Assembly: GCF_004571025.1 (NCBI RefSeq)
Contig: NZ_SPQT01000038.1
Coordinates: 21,242-85,241, forward strand
Reading direction: 5' to 3'
Origin: Bradyrhizobium niftali
Lineage (GTDB): Bacteria; Pseudomonadota; Alphaproteobacteria; Rhizobiales; Xanthobacteraceae
Length of the DNA stretch: 64,000 nt
Under the pieces are notes generated by a model. That model saw nothing but the letters and a program-made list of their open reading frames with translations, was not told the DNA's origin and did not search any database. A program made the translations under genes and the position numbers. Positions 52,797 through 60,991 of the stretch are shown piece by piece. Positions within the stretch are counted from its first letter, which is position 1. Every line of letters begins with the position of its first letter.

Positions 52797-53750
52797 ATGG
52801 GTGCTTTGATGCAGATGAGCGATCGCATCGGAAAGCGAATGAAGCTGCAGGACCTGCACGTGCTCATGGCGGTGGTGCAGGCCGGCAGCATGGGCAAGGC
52901 GGCGCTCATGCTCAATACGACTCAGCCCAATATTTCGAGATCGATCGCGGAGCTCGAGCTTGCGTTCGGCGTCCGCTTGTTGGATCGCCACCGTCGCGGC
53001 GTCGAGCCGACCGAGTGCGGTCGCGCCCTGCTCGATTGCGGCGCCGCCGTTTTCGACGAACTGCGTCGGGGCGTGAAGAGCATCGAATTTCTGGCCGACC
53101 CCACCGCTGGGGAAGTGCGGATTGGAAGCACAGCCTTTCTGGCGGCGAGCTTTGTTTCCGCTCTCGTAGATCGGCTGTCCCGGCGTCATCCGCGGATCAG
53201 ATTTCAGCTCGTGACCGGCTACATGGAAACACTGCACCGCGACCTGAGCGAGCGCAAAGTCGATCTGTTGATCATGCGGAGCGGCGGCCCGATTGCTGAC
53301 GAGCGGCTGCATTTCGAGTTTCTATTTGAAGATTGCTATGTCGTCGCGGCGGGTACAAAAAATCCATGGGCTCGGCGGCGCAACATCCAGCTCTCCGATC
53401 TGGCGGAGGAGCGTTGGGTGCTTCCACCCAGGGAGAGCGTGATCGGATCGATCATCACGCAGGCCTTTCGCGCCAGCGGATTTAACTATCCACGCGCGAC
53501 GGTGGTCACCGATTCCCCCCATATGCGGGTCAGCCTGCTGGAGACAGGGCGGTTCATCACGGTTTTCCCGGCTTCCGCACTGAAATTTCTCGCCAGGGGC
53601 TCGGCGCTTAAGGTCTTGTCCGTTGAACTGCCGGCGGCACGTCGACCAAACGGGATAGTCACCGTTAGGGATCGTGCCATCAGCCCGGTCGTGCAACTCG
53701 TCATTGACAGCGCCCGTGAGCTTGCAGAGCCAACGGCGAAACGCAAGTGA
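52797..53750 (+). CDS. LysR-family transcriptional regulator
   Basis: This 317-aa regulator has the HTH (VLMAVVQAGSMGKAALMLNT then QPNISRSIAELELAFGVRL) and an effector domain (GEVRIGSTAFLAASFVSALV). It is divergent from the Bug / dienelactone hydrolase pair, its likely target. Later ATG codons at 52809 and 52815 are also possible starts. Confidence 0.88.
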   Translation: MGALMQMSDRIGKRMKLQDLHVLMAVVQAGSMGKAALMLNTTQPNISRSIAELELAFGVRLLDRHRRGVEPTECGRALLDCGAAVFDELRRGVKSIEFLADPTAGEVRIGSTAFLAASFVSALVDRLSRRHPRIRFQLVTGYMETLHRDLSERKVDLLIMRSGGPIADERLHFEFLFEDCYVVAAGTKNPWARRRNIQLSDLAEERWVLPPRESVIGSIITQAFRASGFNYPRATVVTDSPHMRVSLLETGRFITVFPASALKFLARGSALKVLSVELPAARRPNGIVTVRDRAISPVVQLVIDSARELAEPTAKRK

Positions 53751-53916
53751 GCCGGAGGTCCGCTTGCGGCTCATCGCGACATATTGCGATGCCGCACCAG
53801 CGCCGCATCGCTCCGCTTGGTCCATGGGTGCACGGCCTAGTACTTCCTGGCGATTGATCGCAGCCGGGCGCCGCCCTAGTCCAGCCGTACAAGCAACGGT
53901 CAAAAGGGTGGAAGCG

Positions 53917-54366
53917 ATGCAGATGAACGACAGTCAGCGTATTCCGGCGTCGAAAGCCAAGGTGTGGGCTGCGCTCAACGATCCCGATGTTCTCAGGCGC
54001 TGCATTCCCGGCTGCCAATCGCTCGAGATGGCATCGCCGACGGAGATGATTGCGACCGTGGTGCTGAAGGTCGGTCCGGTGAAGGCGACGTTCAGCGGCA
54101 AGGTGACGCTGACCGATATCGATGCGCCCAATGGCTATCGCATCGTCGGCGAAGGCGCCGGCGGTGTCGCAGGCTTTGCCAAGGGCGGCGCGAAGGTCAG
54201 GCTGGAGGAGGAATCGCCTGACGTCACCGTCCTGCACTACGAGGCCGACGCGCAGATCGGCGGCAAGCTCGCACAGCTCGGCGCGCGGCTGATCGATTCG
54301 ACGTCGCGGAAACTTGCCGCGAACTTCTTCGAAAACTTCGCGGCGGTGGTAGCGCCATCATCGTGA
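53917..54366 (+). CDS. coxG: CoxG-like SRPBCC protein
   Basis: This 149-aa protein has the CoxG fold (ALNDPDVLRRCIPGCQSLE, GPVKATFSGKVTLTDID, GAKVRLEEESPDVTVLHYEA). In known cox systems CoxG sits at the membrane and helps place the enzyme. It is 3.7 kb from coxSLM, with other genes between, and lacks a C-terminal TM. It stands alone; a palindromic repeat follows by 36 nt. Confidence 0.8.
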   Translation: MQMNDSQRIPASKAKVWAALNDPDVLRRCIPGCQSLEMASPTEMIATVVLKVGPVKATFSGKVTLTDIDAPNGYRIVGEGAGGVAGFAKGGAKVRLEEESPDVTVLHYEADAQIGGKLAQLGARLIDSTSRKLAANFFENFAAVVAPSS

Positions 54367-54401
54367 TCAGCGCGTCGTCCTCGGCGCCCTGACGCGAACC
54401 T

Positions 54402-54497
54402 GTAGGGTGGGCAAAGGCGCTCTTGCGCCGTGCCCACCACTTACCAATCCACGATTGCGAGAGAAGAGGTGGGCACGCTTCGCTTTGCCCGCCCTAC
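54402..54497. repeat. Palindromic repeat, GTAGGGTGGGCAAAG variant
   Basis: The arms GTAGGGTGGGCAAAG and CTTTGCCCGCCCTAC are near-perfect complements, with an inner pair GTGCCCACCACTT / AAGAGGTGGGCAC. It is a variant of the family at 3133, 6271 and 11955. Confidence 0.8.
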
Positions 54498-54774
54498 TGC
54501 GCTGAGTGGACCGGACGAATCGGATTGCGGCATGACTTTGCCGGAATCCGATGGCCCGTTTCGAGCTGCAAAACAAAGGCAAGACGCGAGCCCGGACAAG
54601 GAGATGAGCGGCGAAAGCCGCCAATGATTTGCACTACTACCTTCCGCCTATACTAAGCGCGAAAAGGCGATGCTGTAATTTCGAACGATGGCTCGCAGAC
54701 GAACTGCGCATCACGGGCGTAGCGCGCTCAGGCGCCTAACATGGCGTGCACAACAACACCGCGGAGGGAATACA

Positions 54775-56490
54775 ATGACCTTTGGAACGAAGGGCTTCTT
54801 GGCTGGCATCTCGATGGTTGCGATGCTGGCCACCGCTACATCAGGCGTTCGCGCCAACGACTCCCTGCTCAAGGCACAATCCGATTCGAACCAGTGGGCC
54901 GTTGCCGGCCACGACTACGGCAACACGCGCTTCAGCCCGCTGAAGCAGATCAACACCGAGAACGCCGGCAAGTTGACTCTCGCCTATTCGTTCTCGCTGG
55001 CCTCGCTCCGTTCGAACGAGTCCTCGCCGATCGTCGTCGGCAACACGCTCTACGTTTCGAGCTCCTGGGGCCCGAAATACGTCTACGCGCTCGATGCCGC
55101 CACCGGCGCGCGCAAGTGGACCTACGAGCCCGATATTCCCGAGGACGTGCTGCAATACGCCTGCTGCGACGTGAACAATCGCGGCGTCTCCTATGCCGAC
55201 GGCAAGATCTTCGTCGGCCGACTCGACGGCAAGCTGACGGCGCTCGATGCCGCGACCGGCAAGGCGCTGTGGACGACGAAGGTGGTCGATTACAAGCAGG
55301 GTTCGGTCATCACCTCGCCGCCGCTCGTCGTGCGCGACAAGGTCATCACCGGTTTCGGCGGCGGCGAGTATGGCGTGCGCGGTTCGCTCCAGGCCTTCGA
55401 CATCAACACCGGCAAGCAGCTGTGGCAGACCTACACCGTTCCCTCGCCGGACGAGCCCGGCGGCGACACCTGGAAGGGCGACTCCGCCCAGCATGGCGGC
55501 GGCGCGGCCTGGCTGGTCGGCTCCTACGATCCGAAGAGCGACACGGTCTATTGGGGCACCAGCAATCCCGGCCCGTGGAACACGGCGGTGCGCTCGACCG
55601 GCGACGGCAATTTCGGCAAGCTGACCAACCTCTACACCGCCTCGACGGTGGCGTTCGATCCCAACACCGGCAAAATCAAGTGGCACATCCAGACCACGCC
55701 GGCCGATGCCTGGGACTATGACGGCGTCAACGAAGCCGTGCTCGCGGATCTGAAGATCGGCGGCAGCACCGTTCCGACGCTGATGAAGGCGGATCGCAAC
55801 GGCTACTTCTTCGTCGCCAATCGCGAGACCGGCAAGGTGCTTTCGGCGGAGAAATACGTGTTCTCCAACTGGGCCAAGAAGTGGGACGTCGCCACGATGC
55901 GCGCGGTCGAGGATCCCGACAAGCGTCCCGGGCCGAACCATCCCGCCAAGGACATCTGCCCGAACCTGATCGGCGGCAAGAACTGGCAGCCGATGTCGTT
56001 CAACCCGCAGACCGGCCTCGTCTACATCCCGTCCAACAATGTCTGCATGGACTGGTCGGTCTCCGATGTCGCCTACAAGCGCGGTGTGTTCTATCTCGGC
56101 GCCGAATTCCCGACCAAGGAAGGCCCCGGCGGCTTCCTCGGCGAGCTCGTGGCCTGGGATCCGGTCGCGCAGAAGAAGGTCTGGTCGATCAAGGAAGACC
56201 TGCCGTTCAACGGCGGCACGCTGACCACCGGCGGTGGCCTCGTGTTTGCCGGCAACATTCATGGCGATTTCCGCGCCATCGATGCGAAGTCCGGCAAGGT
56301 GTTGTGGAGCAAGAATCTCGGCTCCGGCATCGGCGCGGGTCCGGTGACCTACCAGGTCGACGGCAAGCAATATGTCGCCATCGTCGTCGGCCGCACGGCT
56401 GCGCTGCCTGCGTTCCTGGGCGAGGTAGGAAAGAAGATGACGGCCGCAGCTCCCGAGGGCGGTTCGCTCTTCGTGTTCTCCGTCCAGTGA
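54775..56490 (+). CDS. PQQ-dependent alcohol dehydrogenase with lanthanide-type signature
   Basis: This 571-aa periplasmic quinoprotein (signal peptide ending TSGVRA) oxidises an alcohol and passes electrons to cytochrome c. The start at ATG 54775 has GGAGGG upstream. The beta-propeller W-motifs repeat throughout (VYALDAATGARKWTYEP, LTALDAATGKALWTTKV). Adjacent Cys at 130-131 (YACCDVNNRG) form the known disulfide ring. The catalytic Asp is 314 in AWDYDGVNE, and a second Asp sits two residues later (316), the hallmark of lanthanide-using enzymes (XoxF, ExaF, PedH). The overall sequence leans to the ExaF/PedH side. A terminator and a binding-protein/cytochrome fusion follow. Confidence 0.9.
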   Translation: MTFGTKGFLAGISMVAMLATATSGVRANDSLLKAQSDSNQWAVAGHDYGNTRFSPLKQINTENAGKLTLAYSFSLASLRSNESSPIVVGNTLYVSSSWGPKYVYALDAATGARKWTYEPDIPEDVLQYACCDVNNRGVSYADGKIFVGRLDGKLTALDAATGKALWTTKVVDYKQGSVITSPPLVVRDKVITGFGGGEYGVRGSLQAFDINTGKQLWQTYTVPSPDEPGGDTWKGDSAQHGGGAAWLVGSYDPKSDTVYWGTSNPGPWNTAVRSTGDGNFGKLTNLYTASTVAFDPNTGKIKWHIQTTPADAWDYDGVNEAVLADLKIGGSTVPTLMKADRNGYFFVANRETGKVLSAEKYVFSNWAKKWDVATMRAVEDPDKRPGPNHPAKDICPNLIGGKNWQPMSFNPQTGLVYIPSNNVCMDWSVSDVAYKRGVFYLGAEFPTKEGPGGFLGELVAWDPVAQKKVWSIKEDLPFNGGTLTTGGGLVFAGNIHGDFRAIDAKSGKVLWSKNLGSGIGAGPVTYQVDGKQYVAIVVGRTAALPAFLGEVGKKMTAAAPEGGSLFVFSVQ

Positions 56491-56495
56491 CCACT

Positions 56496-56537
56496 CGCGC
56501 GCGTATCCTCGAGGTGACGGATACGCGCGCGCTTTTT
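56496..56537 (+). terminator. Strong intrinsic terminator after the PQQ dehydrogenase gene
   Basis: A perfect 13-bp stem (CGCGCGCGTATCC and GGATACGCGCGCG, 10-nt loop) is followed by TTTTT. It lies 5 nt after the stop and before the downstream fused gene, so it should limit or set the ratio of read-through to that gene. Confidence 0.88.
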
Positions 56538-56627
56538 CCAAACCTTAGCTGCGGCATCGGCCGATGCCTGGTGCCGCAGCGCCTGGCTCGACAGAATTCT
56601 GGCCCAACAAAGCTATGGGAGACGAGG

Positions 56628-57800
56628 ATGCGTCCGAATCATTCTGGCACCGGTGCGAGCCGAAATCGCGCCATCGCAGGCCTGCTCGTATGTGCCGCGC
56701 TGATCGCTCCACCCTCGCTGCACGCAGACGAAGCGCAGCCGCTCCGTCTCTGCGCCGATCCGACCAATCTTCCGTTCTCGAGCGATAGTCCGTCGCAGCC
56801 GGGCTTCTATGTCGAGATCGGGCAGGCCCTGGCGCAGGCGCTCGGCCGGCCGGTCGCCTACGACTGGTACAAATCCTATTTCGGCAAGCGCACCGTGCGC
56901 GTCACGCTGCTCGGCAAGCAATGCGACGCCATGATCGGGCTGCCGCGGTCCGAGGATTTCATGGGACCGGCCGTGATCTTCTCCAACGCGTTCGCAAAGC
57001 AGGGCTATGCCCTCGTGGCCGCCAAGGGGCAGGCGCTCGATGGCGTCGACGGCCTCAGGGGCAAGCGCGTTGCCGTGCAGTTCGCCAGCACGCCGCAAAA
57101 CCTGCTCGCGAGCCGCGACGACATCCAGAAGGTGACGGTGCTGTCGCCGGAGGAAGGCATGCAGGCGCTCGATCGGGGCAAGGCCGACGTCGCCTTCATC
57201 TGGGGCCCGGTCGCAGGCTGGCTGAACAAGACCAGCTACAATGATCGCTACCAGATTCAGCTCACCGAGGGCGATGGCCTGTCATGGGACGCGGCGATCG
57301 GCTTTGCCAAGACGTCCACCGAGCTGCGTGATCGCGTCGATGCCGTCCTGCCGCTGCTTCAGAGCACCATCGGCGCGCTCGCGGTGAAATATGGGCTGCC
57401 GACCGGCCAGCCGGCGCGCTTCGGGGCGACCCAGGCGATGCCGGCGGGAACGACGACCGGGACCGGACCCGGTGTGACGCAGACCGCCAGTGTGGTGGCG
57501 ACCGAGACCAAGGGCGACGCGGCCGCGCCGGGCACCGAGGCCGTCGGCTCCGGCAAGGAGATCTTCAACGGAACCTGTGCGCACTGCCACGGTCCCGACG
57601 CGGTCCAGAGCGAGCGGAAGATCGACCTGCGGCTGCTGCGTCACCGCTACGGCGACGAGATGCGCGAGAAGTACTGGACGACCGTGCATGAGGGACGGCC
57701 GACCAAGGGCATGCCGGCCTGGAAAGAGGTCTTCACCGACGACCAGTTCGACCACATCTTTTCCTTCCTGCTGACGGTCCAGTCCGAATCGAACGACTGA
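56628..57800 (+). CDS. Fusion of MxaJ/XoxJ-like binding domain and c-type cytochrome
   Basis: This 390-aa protein has a signal peptide (ending PPSLHA), a periplasmic binding-protein-like domain of the quinoprotein-associated type (LRLCADPTNLPFSS, YDWYKSYFGKRTVRVTL, CDAMIGLPRSEDFMG) to about residue 260, a Thr/Gly/Ala linker, and a class I cytochrome c with CAHCH (317-321) and axial Met near 362 (TKGMPAWKE). In most relatives the binding protein and the cytochrome are separate genes. It is probably the electron acceptor and partner of the dehydrogenase upstream. Confidence 0.88.
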   Translation: MRPNHSGTGASRNRAIAGLLVCAALIAPPSLHADEAQPLRLCADPTNLPFSSDSPSQPGFYVEIGQALAQALGRPVAYDWYKSYFGKRTVRVTLLGKQCDAMIGLPRSEDFMGPAVIFSNAFAKQGYALVAAKGQALDGVDGLRGKRVAVQFASTPQNLLASRDDIQKVTVLSPEEGMQALDRGKADVAFIWGPVAGWLNKTSYNDRYQIQLTEGDGLSWDAAIGFAKTSTELRDRVDAVLPLLQSTIGALAVKYGLPTGQPARFGATQAMPAGTTTGTGPGVTQTASVVATETKGDAAAPGTEAVGSGKEIFNGTCAHCHGPDAVQSERKIDLRLLRHRYGDEMREKYWTTVHEGRPTKGMPAWKEVFTDDQFDHIFSFLLTVQSESND

Positions 57801-57938
57801 ACGATCTTGACCGAACGCGATCGGGAGGATGTGGTAGCGTCCGTCCGGCATCATCCCGGCGCCGGACGGCTATCGCATGGATGTGCCGCTTCCGCTGCCG
57901 TGGTCGATGCGCGTGCGGTGCAGTGTTGGGAAGGTGCC

Positions 57939-58625
57939 ATGACCAGCTTCCTGATCATCGACGATCATCCGCTGTTTCGCGAGGCGCTCGGCAATGCGGT
58001 GCGGCTGGCCTTGCCGGAGGCGCAGATCTTCGAAGCGATGTCGATCGGGGATGCCCTGCATATCCTGTCGGCCGGGCAGGGCATCGACCTCGCGCTGCTC
58101 GACCTCTCGCTGCCGGATGCGACCGGCTTCTCCGGCTTCCTGCGCTTGCGCGAGGCCTATCCGCGCCTGCCCGTCGCCATCGTGTCGAGCGAGGAGGACC
58201 AGCATGTCGTCCGCGAGGCGCTGGCGCTGGGCGCCGCAGGCTATCTGCCCAAGTCGACGTCGAAGCGCGAGCTGGCACAATCGATCGAGGGCGTGCTGAG
58301 CGGATCGGTGTCGGTGCCAAAGGATTTCGTGGCGACGCCGAAGCGGCGGCGGGCCGATGCCGGCAACGGGCTCGAGGTCAAGCTGCGCGACCTCACGCCG
58401 CAGCAGCTGCGCGTGCTCGACCTCCTGCGTCGCGGCTATCCGAACCGGCAGATTGCCCAGGAGCTTCAGCTCGCCGAATCCACGGTGAAGGCGCATATCA
58501 CCGAGATCCTGCGCAAGCTCGGCCTGTTCAGCCGCAACAAGGCGATCATCGAGATCGGCAAGATGGAGCTGCCGGATCCGCGCAGCCGGCCTCATGCGCG
58601 GATCGATCGCGGCAGGTCGCAATGA
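57939..58625 (+). CDS. LuxR/NarL-type response regulator (first of two)
   Basis: From the ATG at 57939 this 228-aa protein has a receiver domain (LIIDDHPLFREALGN; phosphorylated Asp in LALLDLSLPDATGF; Lys in YLPKSTSKREL) and a LuxR HTH (LTPQQLRVLDLLRRGYPNRQ then AESTVKAHITEILRKLGLF). Such AgmR/ErbR-like regulators control PQQ alcohol dehydrogenases in Pseudomonas. It precedes a close paralogue by 133 nt on the same strand. Confidence 0.9.
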   Translation: MTSFLIIDDHPLFREALGNAVRLALPEAQIFEAMSIGDALHILSAGQGIDLALLDLSLPDATGFSGFLRLREAYPRLPVAIVSSEEDQHVVREALALGAAGYLPKSTSKRELAQSIEGVLSGSVSVPKDFVATPKRRRADAGNGLEVKLRDLTPQQLRVLDLLRRGYPNRQIAQELQLAESTVKAHITEILRKLGLFSRNKAIIEIGKMELPDPRSRPHARIDRGRSQ

Positions 58626-58758
58626 CGCGCGGTGTCCTTCTTGACCTGGATCAAGCCGGCGTGTCTCTGCTGAGTCATTATCAACGCGTGCAATTCGACG
58701 CCGGCCCCGGCGGTATCCTGGGCACGGTCTTCAAGGTCTTCAGAATGGCTCGTACCTG

Positions 58759-59454
58759 ATGCGATTTCTGATCGTCGAAGATCATCCGCTGTTCCGCGAG
58801 GCGCTCGAAGGCGCGCTCCGGATGGTGGCGCCTGCGGCCGATATTGTTCAGGCGACGTCGATCGACGGCGCGCTGGAACAGGTCGCGACGGCCGCCGAGT
58901 TCGACCTGATCCTGCTCGATCTGTCGATGCCGGGCACCACGGGTCTTTCGGGCATCATCCGCATCCGCAAGGCGTTTCCCAAAATTCCCGTCGTCATCGT
59001 CTCCGGGCATCAGGATCGGCAGATCATATCCGGCGCAATGTCGCTCGGCGTGTCCGGCTACATCCTCAAATCGTCGTCCAAACAGGATCTGGCACAGTCG
59101 ATCGGCGAGGTACTGCGCGGCTCGGTCTGTGTTCCCGCCGTCTATCGCGGACTGGTCCGCCCGCTGCGTGCGTCCTGCCCCGCGCAGGATCTCCTGAAGC
59201 GCCTGCACGAACTGACACCACAGCAATTGCGCGTGCTCGAAATGCTCAAGCGTGGCCTGCAAAACAAGCAGATCGCCTATGAGCTGAAGATTTCGGAGAC
59301 CACGGTGAAGGTCCACGTCTCCGACATCCTGCGCAAGCTCAACGTGCTCAGCCGCACCAAGGCCATCGTCGAAATGTCCAGAATCGATTTCGCGACGCTG
59401 GCAGCCGGAGACACCGCGGCCAGGCGCGAGCGGGCACGTCCGGACCAGCAGTGA
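58759..59454 (+). CDS. LuxR/NarL-type response regulator (second of two)
   Basis: This 231-aa regulator has a receiver domain (LIVEDHPLFREALEGA; Asp in LILLDLSMPGTTGL; Lys in YILKSSSKQDL) and a LuxR HTH (LTPQQLRVLEMLKRGLQNKQ then SETTVKVHVSDILRKLNVL). It is a tandem paralogue of the gene upstream, sharing the DHPLFREAL start and the LTPQQLRVL hinge, with a divergent linker. It ends opposite the converging histidine kinase gene. Confidence 0.9.
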   Translation: MRFLIVEDHPLFREALEGALRMVAPAADIVQATSIDGALEQVATAAEFDLILLDLSMPGTTGLSGIIRIRKAFPKIPVVIVSGHQDRQIISGAMSLGVSGYILKSSSKQDLAQSIGEVLRGSVCVPAVYRGLVRPLRASCPAQDLLKRLHELTPQQLRVLEMLKRGLQNKQIAYELKISETTVKVHVSDILRKLNVLSRTKAIVEMSRIDFATLAAGDTAARRERARPDQQ

Positions 59455-59632
59455 GGCGATTTTCTCCCGTTTGCCCTTCAAATTGAGAGCGCTTTTTACT
59501 TGTAAGTCATGGCCTTGACGGCATGTAATATACTACCGGTACTGTGCAAGGGGTTGTTTTCGCCATTTTGATTGGAAGCCGTGCGCGCTCGCCCCGCCGC
59601 AAGCGGCGTGAAGCGAAGACGATCCGTGCGGG

Positions 59633-60991
59633 CTAGCTCAGCAGGAACGACAGCAGCGCCCGCATCTCGGCGGGCTTGATCGGCTTCTTCAGCACTTCGA
59701 GGCCGTGCAGGCTCGCTTCCTTCGCGGCCTTTTCGGAGTAGTCGGCCGTGATGATCATGGCCGGCGTGTCGAGCGTCAGATGCCGGCGGACGTCGGCGAT
59801 GGCCGACAGGCCGCTCTCGCCGTGATCGAGGTGGAGATCGGCGATCACGGCATCGGGTGCGCCGCCGAGCTCGCTGAGGCGCAGGAGCGCATCCGCGGCC
59901 GAGCGCGTGGTCGCGACGTCGCAGCCCCATCCTTCCAGCAGCGCGGCCATCGCCTCCGAGCCGTTCGGGTCGTTTTCGATCAGCAGGATCTTGGCGCCCT
60001 CGAGCCCGCTATAGTGCCGCTCGGCGAGCTTGACCTCATGCACCTCGTCGCTGACCTCAGTGAGGTCGGCCGGCTCCAGCTCAAGCGTGAAGGTCGATCC
60101 CCTGCCGACCTGCGACGACAGCCGCACCTCGTGCCCGAGCACGGTTGCGAAACGGCGGACGATGGAGAGGCCGAGCCCGAAGCCGGCCTGGTCGGTCGCG
60201 GTCGCCTCGCCGCGCTGGAATTCGCGGAAGATTGCCTGCTGCTGCGCCTGTGCAATTCCAGGTCCGGTGTCGGAGACCTGGATGCAGATGTGGTCGCCCT
60301 TCAGCCGGCATCCCATGACGACGCCGCCGCTGCGGGTATAGCGGATGGCATTGGCAAGCAGGTTCTGGAGGATCCGCCGCAGCATCATCGCATCCGACCT
60401 CACCGCGCGCGGCGAGGTGCGGATGCGCAGGGAAAGACCCTGCCGCGCCGCGACCGGCTCGAATTCGTTGCGGAGCTGTTGGAACAGGGGCGCCAGCGCA
60501 ATCGCCCGCACGTCGGGCTTGAGCGCGCCGGCGTCGAGCTTTGCGATCTCCAGCAGCGACCGCAGCAGGTCCTCCAGCATCAGCAGCGAGCGGTCGGCCT
60601 GGTCGATGAGCAGGCCCGCCTCCTGCGATTCCATCATCTCGGTCAGCGCCGACAGCGTCAGGCGCGCCGCGTTCAGCGGCTGCAACAGGTCGTGGGTGAC
60701 CGAGATCAGCACCGATGATTTCAGCGAGCTTGCGGCTTCGGCCTGCTGCTTGGCGCGGTAGAGCCCCTCATTGGCGCGCTCGACCGAATGCAGCGCCTCG
60801 CGCAACTGGTGAGTCCGGTCGCGAACCTTGTGGTCGAGCGCAATGGCGGTTTCGAACAATGAAAAGGCGTTGAGCTGCTGGTCCATCGAGCGTTCGACCC
60901 GCGACATCAGCGCGGCATTGATCTTCTTCAGCTTCGCCGCCTCGCGCCGTAGCTGGTCGACCGCATCGGGGCCCTGCCACATGTCCGTCAC
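59633..60991 (-). CDS. Soluble hybrid histidine kinase with receiver domain, no own sensor
   Basis: A GTG at 60991 overlaps the FIST gene stop by 4 nt (GTGA). The 452-aa protein has a short coiled-coil N-terminus (EAAKLKKINAALMSRVERSM), then the kinase core: His in VTHDLLQPLNAARL near residue 99, N box (NLLANAIRYT), G1 (DTGPGIAQAQ) and G2 (GFGLGLSIVRRF), and a C-terminal receiver (ILLIENDPNGSE; Asp in VIADLHLDHG near 385; Lys in VLKKPIKP). No TM, PAS or GAF is seen, so signal input must come from a partner. It resembles NahK/ErcS'-type hybrid kinases. Confidence 0.9.
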   Translation of the reverse strand: MTDMWQGPDAVDQLRREAAKLKKINAALMSRVERSMDQQLNAFSLFETAIALDHKVRDRTHQLREALHSVERANEGLYRAKQQAEAASSLKSSVLISVTHDLLQPLNAARLTLSALTEMMESQEAGLLIDQADRSLLMLEDLLRSLLEIAKLDAGALKPDVRAIALAPLFQQLRNEFEPVAARQGLSLRIRTSPRAVRSDAMMLRRILQNLLANAIRYTRSGGVVMGCRLKGDHICIQVSDTGPGIAQAQQQAIFREFQRGEATATDQAGFGLGLSIVRRFATVLGHEVRLSSQVGRGSTFTLELEPADLTEVSDEVHEVKLAERHYSGLEGAKILLIENDPNGSEAMAALLEGWGCDVATTRSAADALLRLSELGGAPDAVIADLHLDHGESGLSAIADVRRHLTLDTPAMIITADYSEKAAKEASLHGLEVLKKPIKPAEMRALLSFLLS

